Below are positions 7,232-15,668 of a stretch of 64,000 bases of DNA, one piece after another. The stretch spans positions 40,409 to 104,408 of the forward strand of contig DASZXS010000043.1 of NCBI GenBank assembly GCA_035545735.1, in the 5' to 3' direction. Under the pieces are notes generated by a model. The model did no database searches, was not told the DNA's origin, and saw nothing but the letters and a program-made list of their open reading frames with translations. The first letter of the stretch is position 1, and every line of letters starts with the position of its first letter. The translations under genes were made by a program, and so were the position numbers. This DNA is from JAJYKC01 sp035545735 (GTDB lineage: Bacteria; Acidobacteriota; Terriglobia; Bryobacterales; Bryobacteraceae).

Positions 7232-9382
7232 ATGGCAATTGCATCCGCACAGGTGACAGCCCCGGCAAAGGAAATGCCCCGAACGATTCCAGCGGCCGCG
7301 GCGGTGCTTCGGACCAAAGGCGGTGGCGCGAAAGGGACATCCGCTGGCCTAACGCTGGGAAAACTGAACTGGGCCGAGATGTCGCTCCCGGTCGCGGTTC
7401 TTGCAATTGTGCTCGCCATGGTGGCTCCCCTGCCGCCGTTCCTGCTGGACATCCTGATCAGCGCCAACCTCTCGGTCTCGGTGATCGTCCTCATGGTCGC
7501 GATGTACCTTACGCGGCCGGTCGAATTTAGCGTCTTCCCGACAACGCTGCTGCTGATGACGCTCTTCCGGCTTGCCCTGAACGTTTCGTCCGCGCGCCTG
7601 ATCCTGCTCGAAGGCAACACCGGAACCGCCGCCGCCGGAAACGTGATCGAAGCTTTTGGCGCCTTCGTCGTCGGCGGCAATTTCATTATTGGAGTGGTGA
7701 TCTTTCTCGTCTTGATCGCCATCCAGTACGTTGTCATCAACCACGGCGCGGTCCGTATCTCGGAGGTGACCGCGCGGTTCACCCTGGACGCCATGCCCGG
7801 GAAACAGATGTCGATCGACTCGGACTTGAACGCGGGGCTCATCGACGAAGCCGAAGCGCGCATGCGGCGCAAGCAGTTGGCCGCCGAAGCGGAGTTCTAC
7901 GGCGCCATGGACGGCGCAACCCGCTTCACGCAGCGGGACGCTGTCGCCAGCATTTTAATTACGACAATCAACATCATCGCCGGCTTTCTGATCGGAGTTC
8001 TTCAGCACGGGCTCGAGCTGCGGCGGGCGCTGGAGACTTACACCACGCTAACCATCGGCGACGGGCTCGTCACCGTCATCCCGGCGCTGATGATCTCCAT
8101 CTCGGGGGGCCTGATCGTGACGCGTGCGAGTTCGGGCGAGCGCATGGGAGCCGACTTCCGCAAGCAGGTTCTGGGAAAAGCCGAGCCGCTGCTGCTCGCC
8201 TCGGGTGTGCTGCTGGCCCTGGCCGCTTTTCCGGGGCTGCCCAAAATTCCCTTCCTCGTGCTGAGCGGCGGGCTTGGCGCGGCCGGCTGGAGGATGCGGA
8301 GGAAAGATACCCTGACGGCGGAACAGGAGCAAAAGCTCCCCGCCGCGCCGCAGAAGGACAACCTCGATTCTCTGTTGAAGGTGGAGCCGCTCGCCGTGGA
8401 AGTCGGGCTTGGCCTGGTGAAACTGGTGGAGGGCGGACAAAATTCGCCCCTTCTGAAGCGGATCGCCGGAATCCGGCGACAGCTCGCCACCGAACTCGGC
8501 TACATCCTTCCACCCGTGCGGGTCACGGATAACCTTGGACTCAGAGCCCGCGAGTATCTCATTGCGATCAAAGGAGTGGAAGCGGCGCGCTACGAGCTGC
8601 CGCCCGGATGCGAGCTGGCCATCAGTCCGGGCCCCGATGCGGCGCCGATCGGCGGGATTCCCACGCGCGAGCCCGCCTTCGGAATCTCCGCGGCCTGGAT
8701 CGGACCGGAGTCGGCCGAGAAGGCGCGCGCCGCCGGATATACGGTGGTGGACGCCATCAGCGTGGTGGGCACCCACCTCGGCGAAATAGTGCGCCGCAAC
8801 GCCCATGAGCTCTTCTCCCGTCAGGACGCGAAGCGTTTGCTGGACCGTGTCGCGCTGGAGAATCCGAAGGCCGTGGAGGATCTGGTTCCAAAGCTTCTGC
8901 CGCTCGCGGTGGTTCAAAGAGTACTGCAGAACTTGCTCCGCGAGCGCGTCCCGATTCGCGATGGGGCCACGATTATCGAGGCCCTGGGAGACGCCGCCGC
9001 GATTACCCGCAATCCGGTCCTGTTGACGGAATACGTGCGGCAGAGCGTCCGCCGGGCGCTCGTCAAGCCGTACCTCAATGCCAATGGCGAACTAGCGGCA
9101 CACTTTCTCGATCCCGCGCTCGAACAGCCGGTGGAACAGGCGGTCGAGCACGCGGAGAACGCCAGCCAAATCCATTTATCTCCGCAGCTTACGCGAGACC
9201 TGGTGGCCCGGGTTCAGGCCGTCGTCAGCGGGGGCGAGACCTCTTCGGTGCTGCTGACCGGGTCGGGAGCCCGTTTTTTCCTCAGGCAGATTCTTGAGCC
9301 GGTTCTGCCAAACCTGAGTGTCCTGGCGCACGGCGAAATTCCGCCGGGATTGCGCGTTATTTCTCTCGGAAATGTGAAGTAG
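7232..9382 (+). CDS. flhA: Flagellar export protein FlhA
   Basis: Large export-gate protein that forms a nonameric cytoplasmic ring and couples transport to the proton gradient. The 716 residues have an extended N-terminus of about 45 residues, eight predicted membrane segments to about residue 350, and the four-subdomain cytoplasmic region. Family motifs include LLMTLFRLALNVSSARLIL, VVINHGAVRISEVTARFTLD, MPGKQMSIDSDLNAGLIDEA and, near the C-terminus, VRQSVRRALVKPYL. ATG 7232 has GAAGGAG in front. It sits between flhB and flhF as in most flagellate bacteria. Confidence 0.96.
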   Translation: MAIASAQVTAPAKEMPRTIPAAAAVLRTKGGGAKGTSAGLTLGKLNWAEMSLPVAVLAIVLAMVAPLPPFLLDILISANLSVSVIVLMVAMYLTRPVEFSVFPTTLLLMTLFRLALNVSSARLILLEGNTGTAAAGNVIEAFGAFVVGGNFIIGVVIFLVLIAIQYVVINHGAVRISEVTARFTLDAMPGKQMSIDSDLNAGLIDEAEARMRRKQLAAEAEFYGAMDGATRFTQRDAVASILITTINIIAGFLIGVLQHGLELRRALETYTTLTIGDGLVTVIPALMISISGGLIVTRASSGERMGADFRKQVLGKAEPLLLASGVLLALAAFPGLPKIPFLVLSGGLGAAGWRMRRKDTLTAEQEQKLPAAPQKDNLDSLLKVEPLAVEVGLGLVKLVEGGQNSPLLKRIAGIRRQLATELGYILPPVRVTDNLGLRAREYLIAIKGVEAARYELPPGCELAISPGPDAAPIGGIPTREPAFGISAAWIGPESAEKARAAGYTVVDAISVVGTHLGEIVRRNAHELFSRQDAKRLLDRVALENPKAVEDLVPKLLPLAVVQRVLQNLLRERVPIRDGATIIEALGDAAAITRNPVLLTEYVRQSVRRALVKPYLNANGELAAHFLDPALEQPVEQAVEHAENASQIHLSPQLTRDLVARVQAVVSGGETSSVLLTGSGARFFLRQILEPVLPNLSVLAHGEIPPGLRVISLGNVK

Positions 9383-9419
9383 AAAAGGCAAACTGCCGAA
9401 CTAAGGAGTGTCACAGGAA

Positions 9420-10586
9420 ATGAATGGAAATCGAAGTGGAGCGTCGATGCGAATCAAGAGCTATTTCGCCGGCACTGTGGAAGCGGCGCTGAGCGAGGCG
9501 CGTCGCGAACTGGGACCGGATGCGATTTTGATTGAATCGCGGCGGGCGGCGCCCGAATCCCGGCAGCTCGGCGCATACGAAGTAGTGTGCGCGCTCGCGG
9601 CCCCCAAGCCGGACTCCGGGGAACCTCGGAAACCCGTTCCCGCCCCGTTCTCAGCCGCTCCGCCGGCGGATCAAATGAACCGCCTGAACGAGACTATCTC
9701 TTCGTTTCTGGAGCGGCTGGATGGATTGACGCGGCAACTGAGCGGAGCCGAGGCGTGCGCGCTGCGAGTGGGAGCGCCGGCCGAGCGGACGCGCGCCATC
9801 GATCTACTGGAAGCGGCCGAAGTCGATCCCCGGTTGATCGCAGGGTTAGTGAAGGACGTGGGAACTCCATCCGCCCCGCCCGATGCGCTCTTGCGGGCCG
9901 TGGCGGACCAGGTGCACACCGACTGCGCACTGGGAACGCCGGGCGCACCGCGTAAAGTGGTGGCGCTCGTCGGCCCTCCGGGCGCGGGGAAAACGACGAC
10001 TCTTGTCAAGCTCGCCGCGCGCTATGGGCTGGGCGCCCGCCGCCCCTCGGTGATTCTCTCCGTGGACACGCAGCGAGTGGCTTCCTCGGAATCCTTGCGA
10101 GCCTATGCCTCGATTCTCGGCGTCGGATTTCAAGCACTGGAGACGCCCCGGGCCCTCGCCCAGGCGCTCGAAGAGTATCACGGAAAGGAATGGATCTGGA
10201 TCGACACGCCGGGTCTAAGTCGCAAAGAGATGGACGATGCCAGGGAACTGTCCGCCATCCTCGCGGGCGAGCCCGACATCGATTGCCATCTCGTTCTGCC
10301 GGCGTCGATGCGGGCCGCCGGCCTCGCTCATGCCATACAGCAGTTCGAGGCATTTCATCCCGCGAAGCTGCTCTTTACCCGCTTGGACGAAACGACGGCG
10401 TACGGCGCGCTGTTGAATGAATCCAGCCGCTCAGGACTTCCCCTGTCGTTTCTTTCCGACGGCCCACAGATTCCCGAGGACCTTGCGGAGGCGACCGGTC
10501 TTTCGGTGGCTCGACTGATTCTCGGCGAGCCTTCGGTGGGTGCGTTTCCGCGGCCCGCGCTACGGGCCGCGTCTGCCGCCGCCTAA
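9420..10586 (+). CDS. flhF: Flagellar SRP-like GTPase FlhF
   Basis: SRP-type GTPase that sets the site, and in many species the number, of flagella at the cell pole. From ATG 9420 the protein has 388 residues: an N-terminal B region starting MRIKSYFAGTVEAALSEARR at about residue 10, a linker, helical N domain, and a G domain with P-loop GPPGAGKTT at about 185-193, SVDTQRVASSESLRAYA and the G3-like WIDTPGLS. An in-frame GTG at 9408 is possible, but AAGGAG at 9403-9408 fits ATG 9420 better. No flhG (MinD-like partner) follows; the next gene is the sigma factor. Confidence 0.9.
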   Translation: MNGNRSGASMRIKSYFAGTVEAALSEARRELGPDAILIESRRAAPESRQLGAYEVVCALAAPKPDSGEPRKPVPAPFSAAPPADQMNRLNETISSFLERLDGLTRQLSGAEACALRVGAPAERTRAIDLLEAAEVDPRLIAGLVKDVGTPSAPPDALLRAVADQVHTDCALGTPGAPRKVVALVGPPGAGKTTTLVKLAARYGLGARRPSVILSVDTQRVASSESLRAYASILGVGFQALETPRALAQALEEYHGKEWIWIDTPGLSRKEMDDARELSAILAGEPDIDCHLVLPASMRAAGLAHAIQQFEAFHPAKLLFTRLDETTAYGALLNESSRSGLPLSFLSDGPQIPEDLAEATGLSVARLILGEPSVGAFPRPALRAASAAA

Positions 10587-10597
10587 AAGGAGGGCGA

Positions 10598-11368
10598 TTG
10601 CCAGCCAGTACCCCACGCAGAGCGCGAGGCTACCAGAACGCTGAGACTCCGGCCGAGGAGCGCGAGCGACTGATTCTTGAGCACCTCCCCCAGGTGCGGC
10701 TTATCGCCCGGCGGATACACGAGAGGCTGCCCGAGAGCGTCAACATTGAAGATCTCGTCTCCACCGGAATCGTGGGACTCATCTCGGCTGTGGACCGTTT
10801 CGACCCCAGCCAGAATGTAAAGCTGAAAACATATGCGGAGTACAAGATACGTGGCGCCATCCTCGACAGCCTGCGCGGCCTCGATTGGGCGCCGCGGCAG
10901 CAGCGCAAACGGTCGAAGCAAATCGAATCGGCAATTGCGGCAGTGGAGCAGCAACTACACCGGGCGCCCACCGAAGAAGAGATCGCCGCCGAACTGAAGC
11001 TCACGCTGGCCGGCTATCACGAATGGCTGGTCGATATTCGCGGCGTTAACATGGGGAGCCTCGAAGCCACCTCCCAGGACGAAGACGGCCGCGACCTGCT
11101 GAAGTATATCTCCGATGATGAAGAGCACTGGCCTTCCCGAATTGTGGAGCGGTCCGAACTTTTGAATCTGCTCGCCTCCGCAATCGATCGGATCCCCGAA
11201 GTCGAGCGGCTGGTTCTCAGTCTTTACTTCCACGAGGAGCTGACTCTGCGCGAGATCGCAAAAATCGTTCATTTGCACGAATCCCGCGTCTCGCAACTGA
11301 AATCCCAGGCGATCCTGCGCCTTAGAACTTACATCGAAAAACGCTGGCCGTTGCAGAAAGGAGCGTGA
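10598..11368 (+). CDS. fliA: FliA/WhiG-type sigma-28 factor
   Basis: RNA polymerase sigma factor expected to direct late flagellar and chemotaxis genes. The 256 residues begin with TTG 10598, chosen because AAAGGAGG lies at the right distance upstream and no ATG is available. Sigma region 2 is clear (VRLIARRIHERL, NIEDLVSTGIVGLISAVDRF, KTYAEYKIRGAILDSLRG), then region 3 (EEEIAAELKLTLAGYHEWL) and region 4 with a helix-turn-helix (LTLREIAKIVHLHESRVSQL). Region 1.1 is absent, as usual for sigma-28. Its stop overlaps the next start (TGATG). Confidence 0.93.
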   Translation: MPASTPRRARGYQNAETPAEERERLILEHLPQVRLIARRIHERLPESVNIEDLVSTGIVGLISAVDRFDPSQNVKLKTYAEYKIRGAILDSLRGLDWAPRQQRKRSKQIESAIAAVEQQLHRAPTEEEIAAELKLTLAGYHEWLVDIRGVNMGSLEATSQDEDGRDLLKYISDDEEHWPSRIVERSELLNLLASAIDRIPEVERLVLSLYFHEELTLREIAKIVHLHESRVSQLKSQAILRLRTYIEKRWPLQKGA

Positions 11369-12195
11369 TGGAACCGACGGAACAAACGCAGGCTCCGTCC
11401 GGAGCGGAGTGGCTGGTTGGAGAGTTCGCCGCTGCCCTGGCGCGCGTGATCGAAGCCTTAACCGGCACGCGTCCGCACGTGGATTTCCGGCGAGCGCCCG
11501 AAGCGCCCGCGGGCTTGACCTGGTCGAAATGCTCCTTCAGTGCGTCGCCCTTGGCTTGCTGGGGGATAGGCGCCACGGAGGAAACGCGCGCGCGGCTCGC
11601 TGGAGAGATTCTTCGAGCGGCCGGCATCGAAAATACGGACAGCGCGAGTGCGGGAAACACCTTCGAGGAAGTGGAGAATCAGGTGGCGGGCAATGTGGCT
11701 CACGCTCTGTCCGCGCTCAGAAAGCGTCCCATCTCGACCGCGCGGCAGCCCGGCGCGGAGCCCGCCGGCGGCTCGGAGTTCTTCCGGATCGAGCTTCGAA
11801 CGGACGGCCCCGATCCCATTCCTCTTACCTTGGCAGTATCACCACAGGCTGCCGCTTTGGCCGGCGAAAGCACAGACCCGGGACTTCTCCAGCCGGAGCC
11901 ATCCACCGAAGACATTTCTTCGGAGCAGAATCTCTCCACTAGAATGGATCTCCTCCTCGACGTTCAGCTTCCCGTGAGCGTGTCCTTCGGCCAATCCCAA
12001 CTTCCCCTGCGGGATGTCATCAAGCTGACCACCGGTTCGATTATTGAGCTGAACCGGACAATCTCCGAACCGGTGGAAGTAATCGTGAACAACTGCATCA
12101 TCGCGCGCGGCGAAGTGGTGGTGGTGGAGGGAAACTTTGGCGTTCGAATTCAACAGGTGGTCAGCCGGCAGGAGAGGCTGAGATCCATGGAATGA
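11368..12195 (+). CDS. Long FliN/FliY-like motor switch protein with an extra N-terminal domain
   Basis: The last ~80 residues form a SpoA domain (MDLLLDVQLPVSVSFGQSQL, LRDVIKLTTGSIIELNRTIS, VEVIVNNCIIARGEVVVVEG, FGVRIQQV), as in FliN/FliY. The first ~150 residues are a separate alpha/beta domain (EWLVGEFAAALARVIEALTG, TFEEVENQVAGNVAHALSAL) that I do not recognise; by position it could be a CheC/FliM-like middle domain. A linker of about 40 residues joins the two. ATG 11368 is one base inside the fliA stop codon; GTG 11365 is an alternative. The product likely belongs to the C-ring or to export-complex docking. It is the second SpoA protein of the locus, after the short fliN at 3802-4050. Confidence 0.78.
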   Translation: MEPTEQTQAPSGAEWLVGEFAAALARVIEALTGTRPHVDFRRAPEAPAGLTWSKCSFSASPLACWGIGATEETRARLAGEILRAAGIENTDSASAGNTFEEVENQVAGNVAHALSALRKRPISTARQPGAEPAGGSEFFRIELRTDGPDPIPLTLAVSPQAAALAGESTDPGLLQPEPSTEDISSEQNLSTRMDLLLDVQLPVSVSFGQSQLPLRDVIKLTTGSIIELNRTISEPVEVIVNNCIIARGEVVVVEGNFGVRIQQVVSRQERLRSME

Positions 12196-12234
12196 GCGGA
12201 TGAAATGAATTTGGAATGAGTGGATGAAATGAAT
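12189..12234 (+). repeat. Two 22-base direct repeats around the stop of the FliN-like gene
   Basis: Copies at 12189-12210 and 12213-12234 (each starting GGAATGAG and ending GATGAAATGAAT) differ at one base and are two bases apart. The first overlaps the TGA at 12193-12195. Both are full of ATG and TGA triplets, and the second overlaps candidate starts of the next gene. Confidence 0.85.
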
Positions 12235-12246
12235 GAGGTGAATGCG

Positions 12247-12693
12247 ATGCATGAAATCAGCCTGGCAGCCGTACCCTTCCTGGAAACCTGGGCGCCCCTC
12301 ATCGTCCTGGCGGTAACAGCCGCCGGCATGATGGCATGCGCCCAACTGTTCTTCACCCTCAAGAGACAAATTCAAAAGCTGAACAAAGAATGCCAGGACC
12401 TTCACCAGGTACAGGAAGATGCGGCCCGGGAATGGATTTCCCGAAATGCCGCGCTCGAGGAGCGGCTTCGCGCCGAGGAACTGCGCGCTTCCGTGTTGAC
12501 CCCGCCTGCGCCGCCGCGTTCCGGCCTCAATATGAACAAACGAACCCACGTGATCCGTCTGGCGCGCCGCGGAGAACGCCCGGGAGCCATCGCCTCCACT
12601 CTCCAGCTTCCGCGCGCGGAGGTAGACCTCCTGTTGAAACTAGAGAAACTCAGCCAGGAACCGCACGAAAGCCGTGAATCGCGTGCGGGATAG
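12247..12693 (+). CDS. Small membrane-anchored coiled-coil protein, DUF2802-like
   Basis: A 148-residue protein with one N-terminal membrane segment (about residues 15-37, APLIVLAVTAAGMMACAQLF), a coiled coil of about 45 residues rich in Lys, Glu and Gln, a proline-rich hinge and a C-terminal helix-turn-helix-like region (VIRLARRGERPGAIASTL, RAEVDLLLKLEKL). This layout resembles DUF2802 proteins found next to flagellar genes; their function is unknown. ATG 12247 is preferred because TGAGG lies 8 bases upstream; in-frame GTG 12220 and ATG 12229 lie in the repeats. It closes the plus-strand flagellar series and converges on the PDZ gene one base away. Confidence 0.65.
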   Translation: MHEISLAAVPFLETWAPLIVLAVTAAGMMACAQLFFTLKRQIQKLNKECQDLHQVQEDAAREWISRNAALEERLRAEELRASVLTPPAPPRSGLNMNKRTHVIRLARRGERPGAIASTLQLPRAEVDLLLKLEKLSQEPHESRESRAG

Positions 12694-12694
12694 A

Positions 12695-13549
12695 CTAGCG
12701 GGGAGCACCCGGGTCGTCATCGGCGGCATCGTCGCTGGAAATCGTCGCCGAGAGGCCAAGTTCCCGGTGATCTCGAGTGACGCTGACGGATATCGAGCGG
12801 TTGGAGCGCGGAGCATGCACGGCGACGAAAACGTCGCTCGGATGCTCGATGCGAGTGCCGTCGACCTTGGTGATGATGTCGCCGGCGCGAAAACCGGCCC
12901 GCTCGGCGGGAGTATCCTTGCCGACCGCGCGAACCAGCACGCCGTTCTTCACCCCGAAATATCCGGCAAGTTGCGCGGTAAGGGATTCCACCTCCACCCC
13001 AAGAACCGACTGCCGGACTGCCCCTCCTATGACCGGCCCATCGAAATTGGGCACGGCGGTCGGAGACGCAAGCGGAGCAAGCTGCGGCAGAGCCTCTATG
13101 CGAATTTCCTGAGGCTTGCGATAGCCGAGAACCGCGGTAAGGGTTCGCGCTTCGCCTCCACGGCTGATCGACAATTTCACATGCCGTCCCGCCGGCGTAG
13201 CGCGCACCATCCCGATAAATCCCTCAATGCCGGTAATCCGCTGGCCGTTGTATTCGAGCAGAACGTCTCCGGTTTGCAGTCCTGCCGCGGCGGCGGGGCT
13301 GCCTTCCTCCACCCGGGTGATTTCAATACCGCGAGCTTCGGGCAGTTTCAATTCCGCGGCGCGGTCTGCTCCGATTCCGGCGACTCCGACGCCCAGAAAG
13401 CTCCCGCCCGAAGCCCCGGCCGGCATGAACGCAAGCACTCGGGGAGCGGGTTCCGGAAGCCCCACCTGCCCCATGGCGGTTCCGAACCCCAACGGCAACA
13501 CCAGAAAGATCCCGAAAAAAATGGACGTTGCAAACTTCATTTGATTCAA
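12695..13549 (-). CDS. Exported double-PDZ protein
   Basis: A 284-residue secreted protein with signal peptide (MNQMKFATSIFFGIFLVLPL...GTAMG) and two PDZ domains: one with GIEITRVEEGSPAAAAGLQ and GDVLLEYNGQRI (about residues 70-140), the other with GVLVRAVGKDTPAERAGFR and GDIITKVDGTRI (about 195-265). No protease domain is present, so it is not a DegP/HtrA protease but has the peptide-binding half of one. It is the last gene of the minus-strand sigma operon, eight bases after the adhesin-like gene, and probably acts in the periplasm, for example by binding exposed C-termini of envelope proteins. That role is inferred. Confidence 0.85.
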   Translation of the reverse strand: MNQMKFATSIFFGIFLVLPLGFGTAMGQVGLPEPAPRVLAFMPAGASGGSFLGVGVAGIGADRAAELKLPEARGIEITRVEEGSPAAAAGLQTGDVLLEYNGQRITGIEGFIGMVRATPAGRHVKLSISRGGEARTLTAVLGYRKPQEIRIEALPQLAPLASPTAVPNFDGPVIGGAVRQSVLGVEVESLTAQLAGYFGVKNGVLVRAVGKDTPAERAGFRAGDIITKVDGTRIEHPSDVFVAVHAPRSNRSISVSVTRDHRELGLSATISSDDAADDDPGAPR

Positions 13550-13557
13550 CGAGGCGG

Positions 13558-14757
13558 TCAGGGCTGGCGCCTCAAGTATATATTTCCAGCCGACACACTA
13601 ATATGCAGGACTGGACCGCCGCCATTCAACGCTCCCTCCGCAATCGCGAGTCCGGGTGCTCCGGACCTCGCCAGCTTAACACGGATCTCCGGGAAATCAG
13701 ATACGATCCGCCCCAGGGCGCCTGCCGAATCGTTCTGCGCCATCACCGTCATCGCTATATTGGACGGAATGAAAACGGTGACGTCACCGATGCTGGCGCT
13801 CAGCGTCGAATCCGCGAACGGGTTCGATGTCAGTTCGGCCCGGATGCTCCCGGAGCGCGTGGCGGCCCGGACATTGCCGTTGACGTTCCGCAGACGAATC
13901 GCCCCCGCCGTAGACGCGCACTGGGCGCCCTGCGCGGAGTTAATTTCGATTACGCCGCCGGAGGTATCGGCCACCACGGGCCCGCCGGCATCCTTCACAT
14001 CGATCAAGCCCGCGGAAGTCTTGGCGGAAACGGCCCCGGCGGCCTTGCCGACATGGATATTGCCCCCGCCGGTGATCGCGTACACCGGGCCGCCCGCGTC
14101 CTGCAGGTAAATGTCGCCGCCGGCGGTTTCAACACGCGTCAATCCGCCGGTCGAACCGATGCGTATTGCCCCGCCCGCCGTGTAGCAGCGGAAAGGCCCA
14201 CCCAGCCGTCCGATCTCGACGTCGCCGCCGCCCGTCCGCGCCGAGGCTTCGCCCTGAATGCGGTCCAGTTCCACGCGCCCCGCGCCGGTAACCACATCTA
14301 CTCTTCCGTTCATCCCGGCCACCGAAACGCTCCCGGCCTTGGTCTCAATTTCGCTCAGACGAATATCGCGAGAGACCGCGAGCGAAACCTCCGACCCTAC
14401 AAGCGGAACACCGGAGGAGATAAATTCCAAGCGGGCCAGATTGCCCTCCCGCAATGTTTTCACCCGGAATGCGCGCAAGCGCTCCCGCGCTTCGTGAACG
14501 TTCCTCGCCCGCACCCGCTTCTTCACGGAATAGCGGACGGTGCGATCCGCGGCTCCCCTCAATACGACCGGCCCTTCGGATTGAACCCGGAGGTGAGCGG
14601 GAGCGTCGCCCGGCAGCGAGCCGCGAACCGTCTCGATCCAATAACCTCCATCGCGGGAAATAACGGAATCCTGCGCCCGCAGACCGGAGACAATAAGGGC
14701 GCTTCCAAATGCGCACGCCACCAGCGCGCCCCTCGCAATGGTACGAACCAAAATCAA
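13558..14757 (-). CDS. Exported beta-solenoid (DUF4097-like) adhesin-type protein
   Basis: A 399-residue secreted protein with a signal peptide (ARGALVACAFGSALIVSGLRAQ). From about residue 130 it is a regular series of short beta-strand repeats with Gly and Asp at the turns (AGRVELDRIQGEASARTGGG, then GAIRIGSTGG, GDIYLQDAGG, GNIHVGKAAG, GLIDVKDAGG, GVIEINSAQG). This matches the DUF4097/putative auto-transporter adhesin toast-rack fold. Enzymatic residues are not seen. The start TTG at 14757 overlaps the stop of the anti-sigma gene (TTGA); no better start has a ribosome site. Similar proteins are often controlled by the adjacent sigma/anti-sigma pair. Confidence 0.78.
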   Translation of the reverse strand: MILVRTIARGALVACAFGSALIVSGLRAQDSVISRDGGYWIETVRGSLPGDAPAHLRVQSEGPVVLRGAADRTVRYSVKKRVRARNVHEARERLRAFRVKTLREGNLARLEFISSGVPLVGSEVSLAVSRDIRLSEIETKAGSVSVAGMNGRVDVVTGAGRVELDRIQGEASARTGGGDVEIGRLGGPFRCYTAGGAIRIGSTGGLTRVETAGGDIYLQDAGGPVYAITGGGNIHVGKAAGAVSAKTSAGLIDVKDAGGPVVADTSGGVIEINSAQGAQCASTAGAIRLRNVNGNVRAATRSGSIRAELTSNPFADSTLSASIGDVTVFIPSNIAMTVMAQNDSAGALGRIVSDFPEIRVKLARSGAPGLAIAEGALNGGGPVLHISVSAGNIYLRRQP

Positions 14758-15668
14758 AAAGTCCCCTCCGAGGCATCCATTTCGTGGAGGGTCCGTTCGC
14801 AGCGGTAGCGCACATAGCCGTTGTCGTCGCGGCGCATCAATTCCTGCAAAATTCCGACAATCTGAACGCCCTTATGTTGTGTCAGCAGATCGATCGCCTG
14901 CGTGCGCACTCCCGGATTCTTGTCGGTGAGGAGCACCTTGGACAAAACCTCCCGCGTTTCAGGCTCGCCTGCCGACGCCTTCAGGCTCTCCAGCGCTTTC
15001 AAGCGCACGCCCGCGTTCGAATCATGCTGCAGGACCCACAGCATCGTGCGCCGCACCTCGGCGGAGTCCGATTGACTCGTCAACAGGTTCACCGACTCGA
15101 CCCGAACCCCCGGGTCGGCCGGATCCTGCGTGGCAGCCATGAGCAGTTTGCGGATCTTGTCGTCCGACGGATCGCCCGTCAGCACCCGCTGCCGCGCGTC
15201 CTCCACCACAATCCGAACTTTTCCGGACGCCTCCGGCTCTACGTACCGGACCCGCGACGCCACCGGAACGAGCGAAGACTCGGCGAAACCAGGGTTCGCC
15301 TCCCACGGATGAACCCGCGCGCCAAAGTACCCCACCAAAAGCAACGCCAGCGCGCCGATTGGCTGCAGCGCCGGGCTGACAAAGCGCCATCGCAGGCCGG
15401 ACCGGTCCATCCACCGCTGCCAGAACCCGGGGTGATCCCGCCTTCTCGCGATTTCCGCCATCAGCTCCCGTCGCGCCTGCGCCGCCATGCCCGGCACGAC
15501 CGGCATTTCCGAGGCGTCAAAAGCGCGTTGGAGAGCTCGTTCCCGCTCCATTTCCAGCCGGCATGCCGCGCACTGTTCCAGGTGCGCTTCCGTATCTTCC
15601 TCTTCCTGGAAGCTCAGCTCGCCGTAGAGAAAAAACGAAAGCCGTTTTCTTGTTTCATCACAGGTCAT
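14754..15668 (-). CDS. Zinc-finger anti-sigma factor with HEAT-repeat periplasmic domain
   Basis: Predicted membrane anti-sigma factor for the ECF sigma factor encoded directly upstream. From ATG 15668 the protein has 304 residues. Residues 1-40 form the cytoplasmic zinc finger: Cys3, then His29-x3-Cys33-x2-Cys36 (HLEQCAAC). One membrane segment covers about 101-118. The outside part holds at least four HEAT-like helical repeats from residue 180 (DPADPGVRVESVNLLTS, DSNAGVRLKALESLKAS, DKNPGVRTQAIDLLTQH, DNGYVRYRCERTLHEM). The start overlaps the sigma stop (ATGA). The upstream-extended frame to 16001 only shadows the sigma gene. HEAT repeats as the sensor part are unusual and suggest control by protein-protein contact. 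Confidence 0.85.
   Translation of the reverse strand: MTCDETRKRLSFFLYGELSFQEEEDTEAHLEQCAACRLEMERERALQRAFDASEMPVVPGMAAQARRELMAEIARRRDHPGFWQRWMDRSGLRWRFVSPALQPIGALALLLVGYFGARVHPWEANPGFAESSLVPVASRVRYVEPEASGKVRIVVEDARQRVLTGDPSDDKIRKLLMAATQDPADPGVRVESVNLLTSQSDSAEVRRTMLWVLQHDSNAGVRLKALESLKASAGEPETREVLSKVLLTDKNPGVRTQAIDLLTQHKGVQIVGILQELMRRDDNGYVRYRCERTLHEMDASEGTF

Noticed and set aside
12674..14808. Long plus-strand open frames opposite the PDZ and solenoid genes
   Set aside because: They are antisense to well-supported exported proteins and show no domain or ribosome site.
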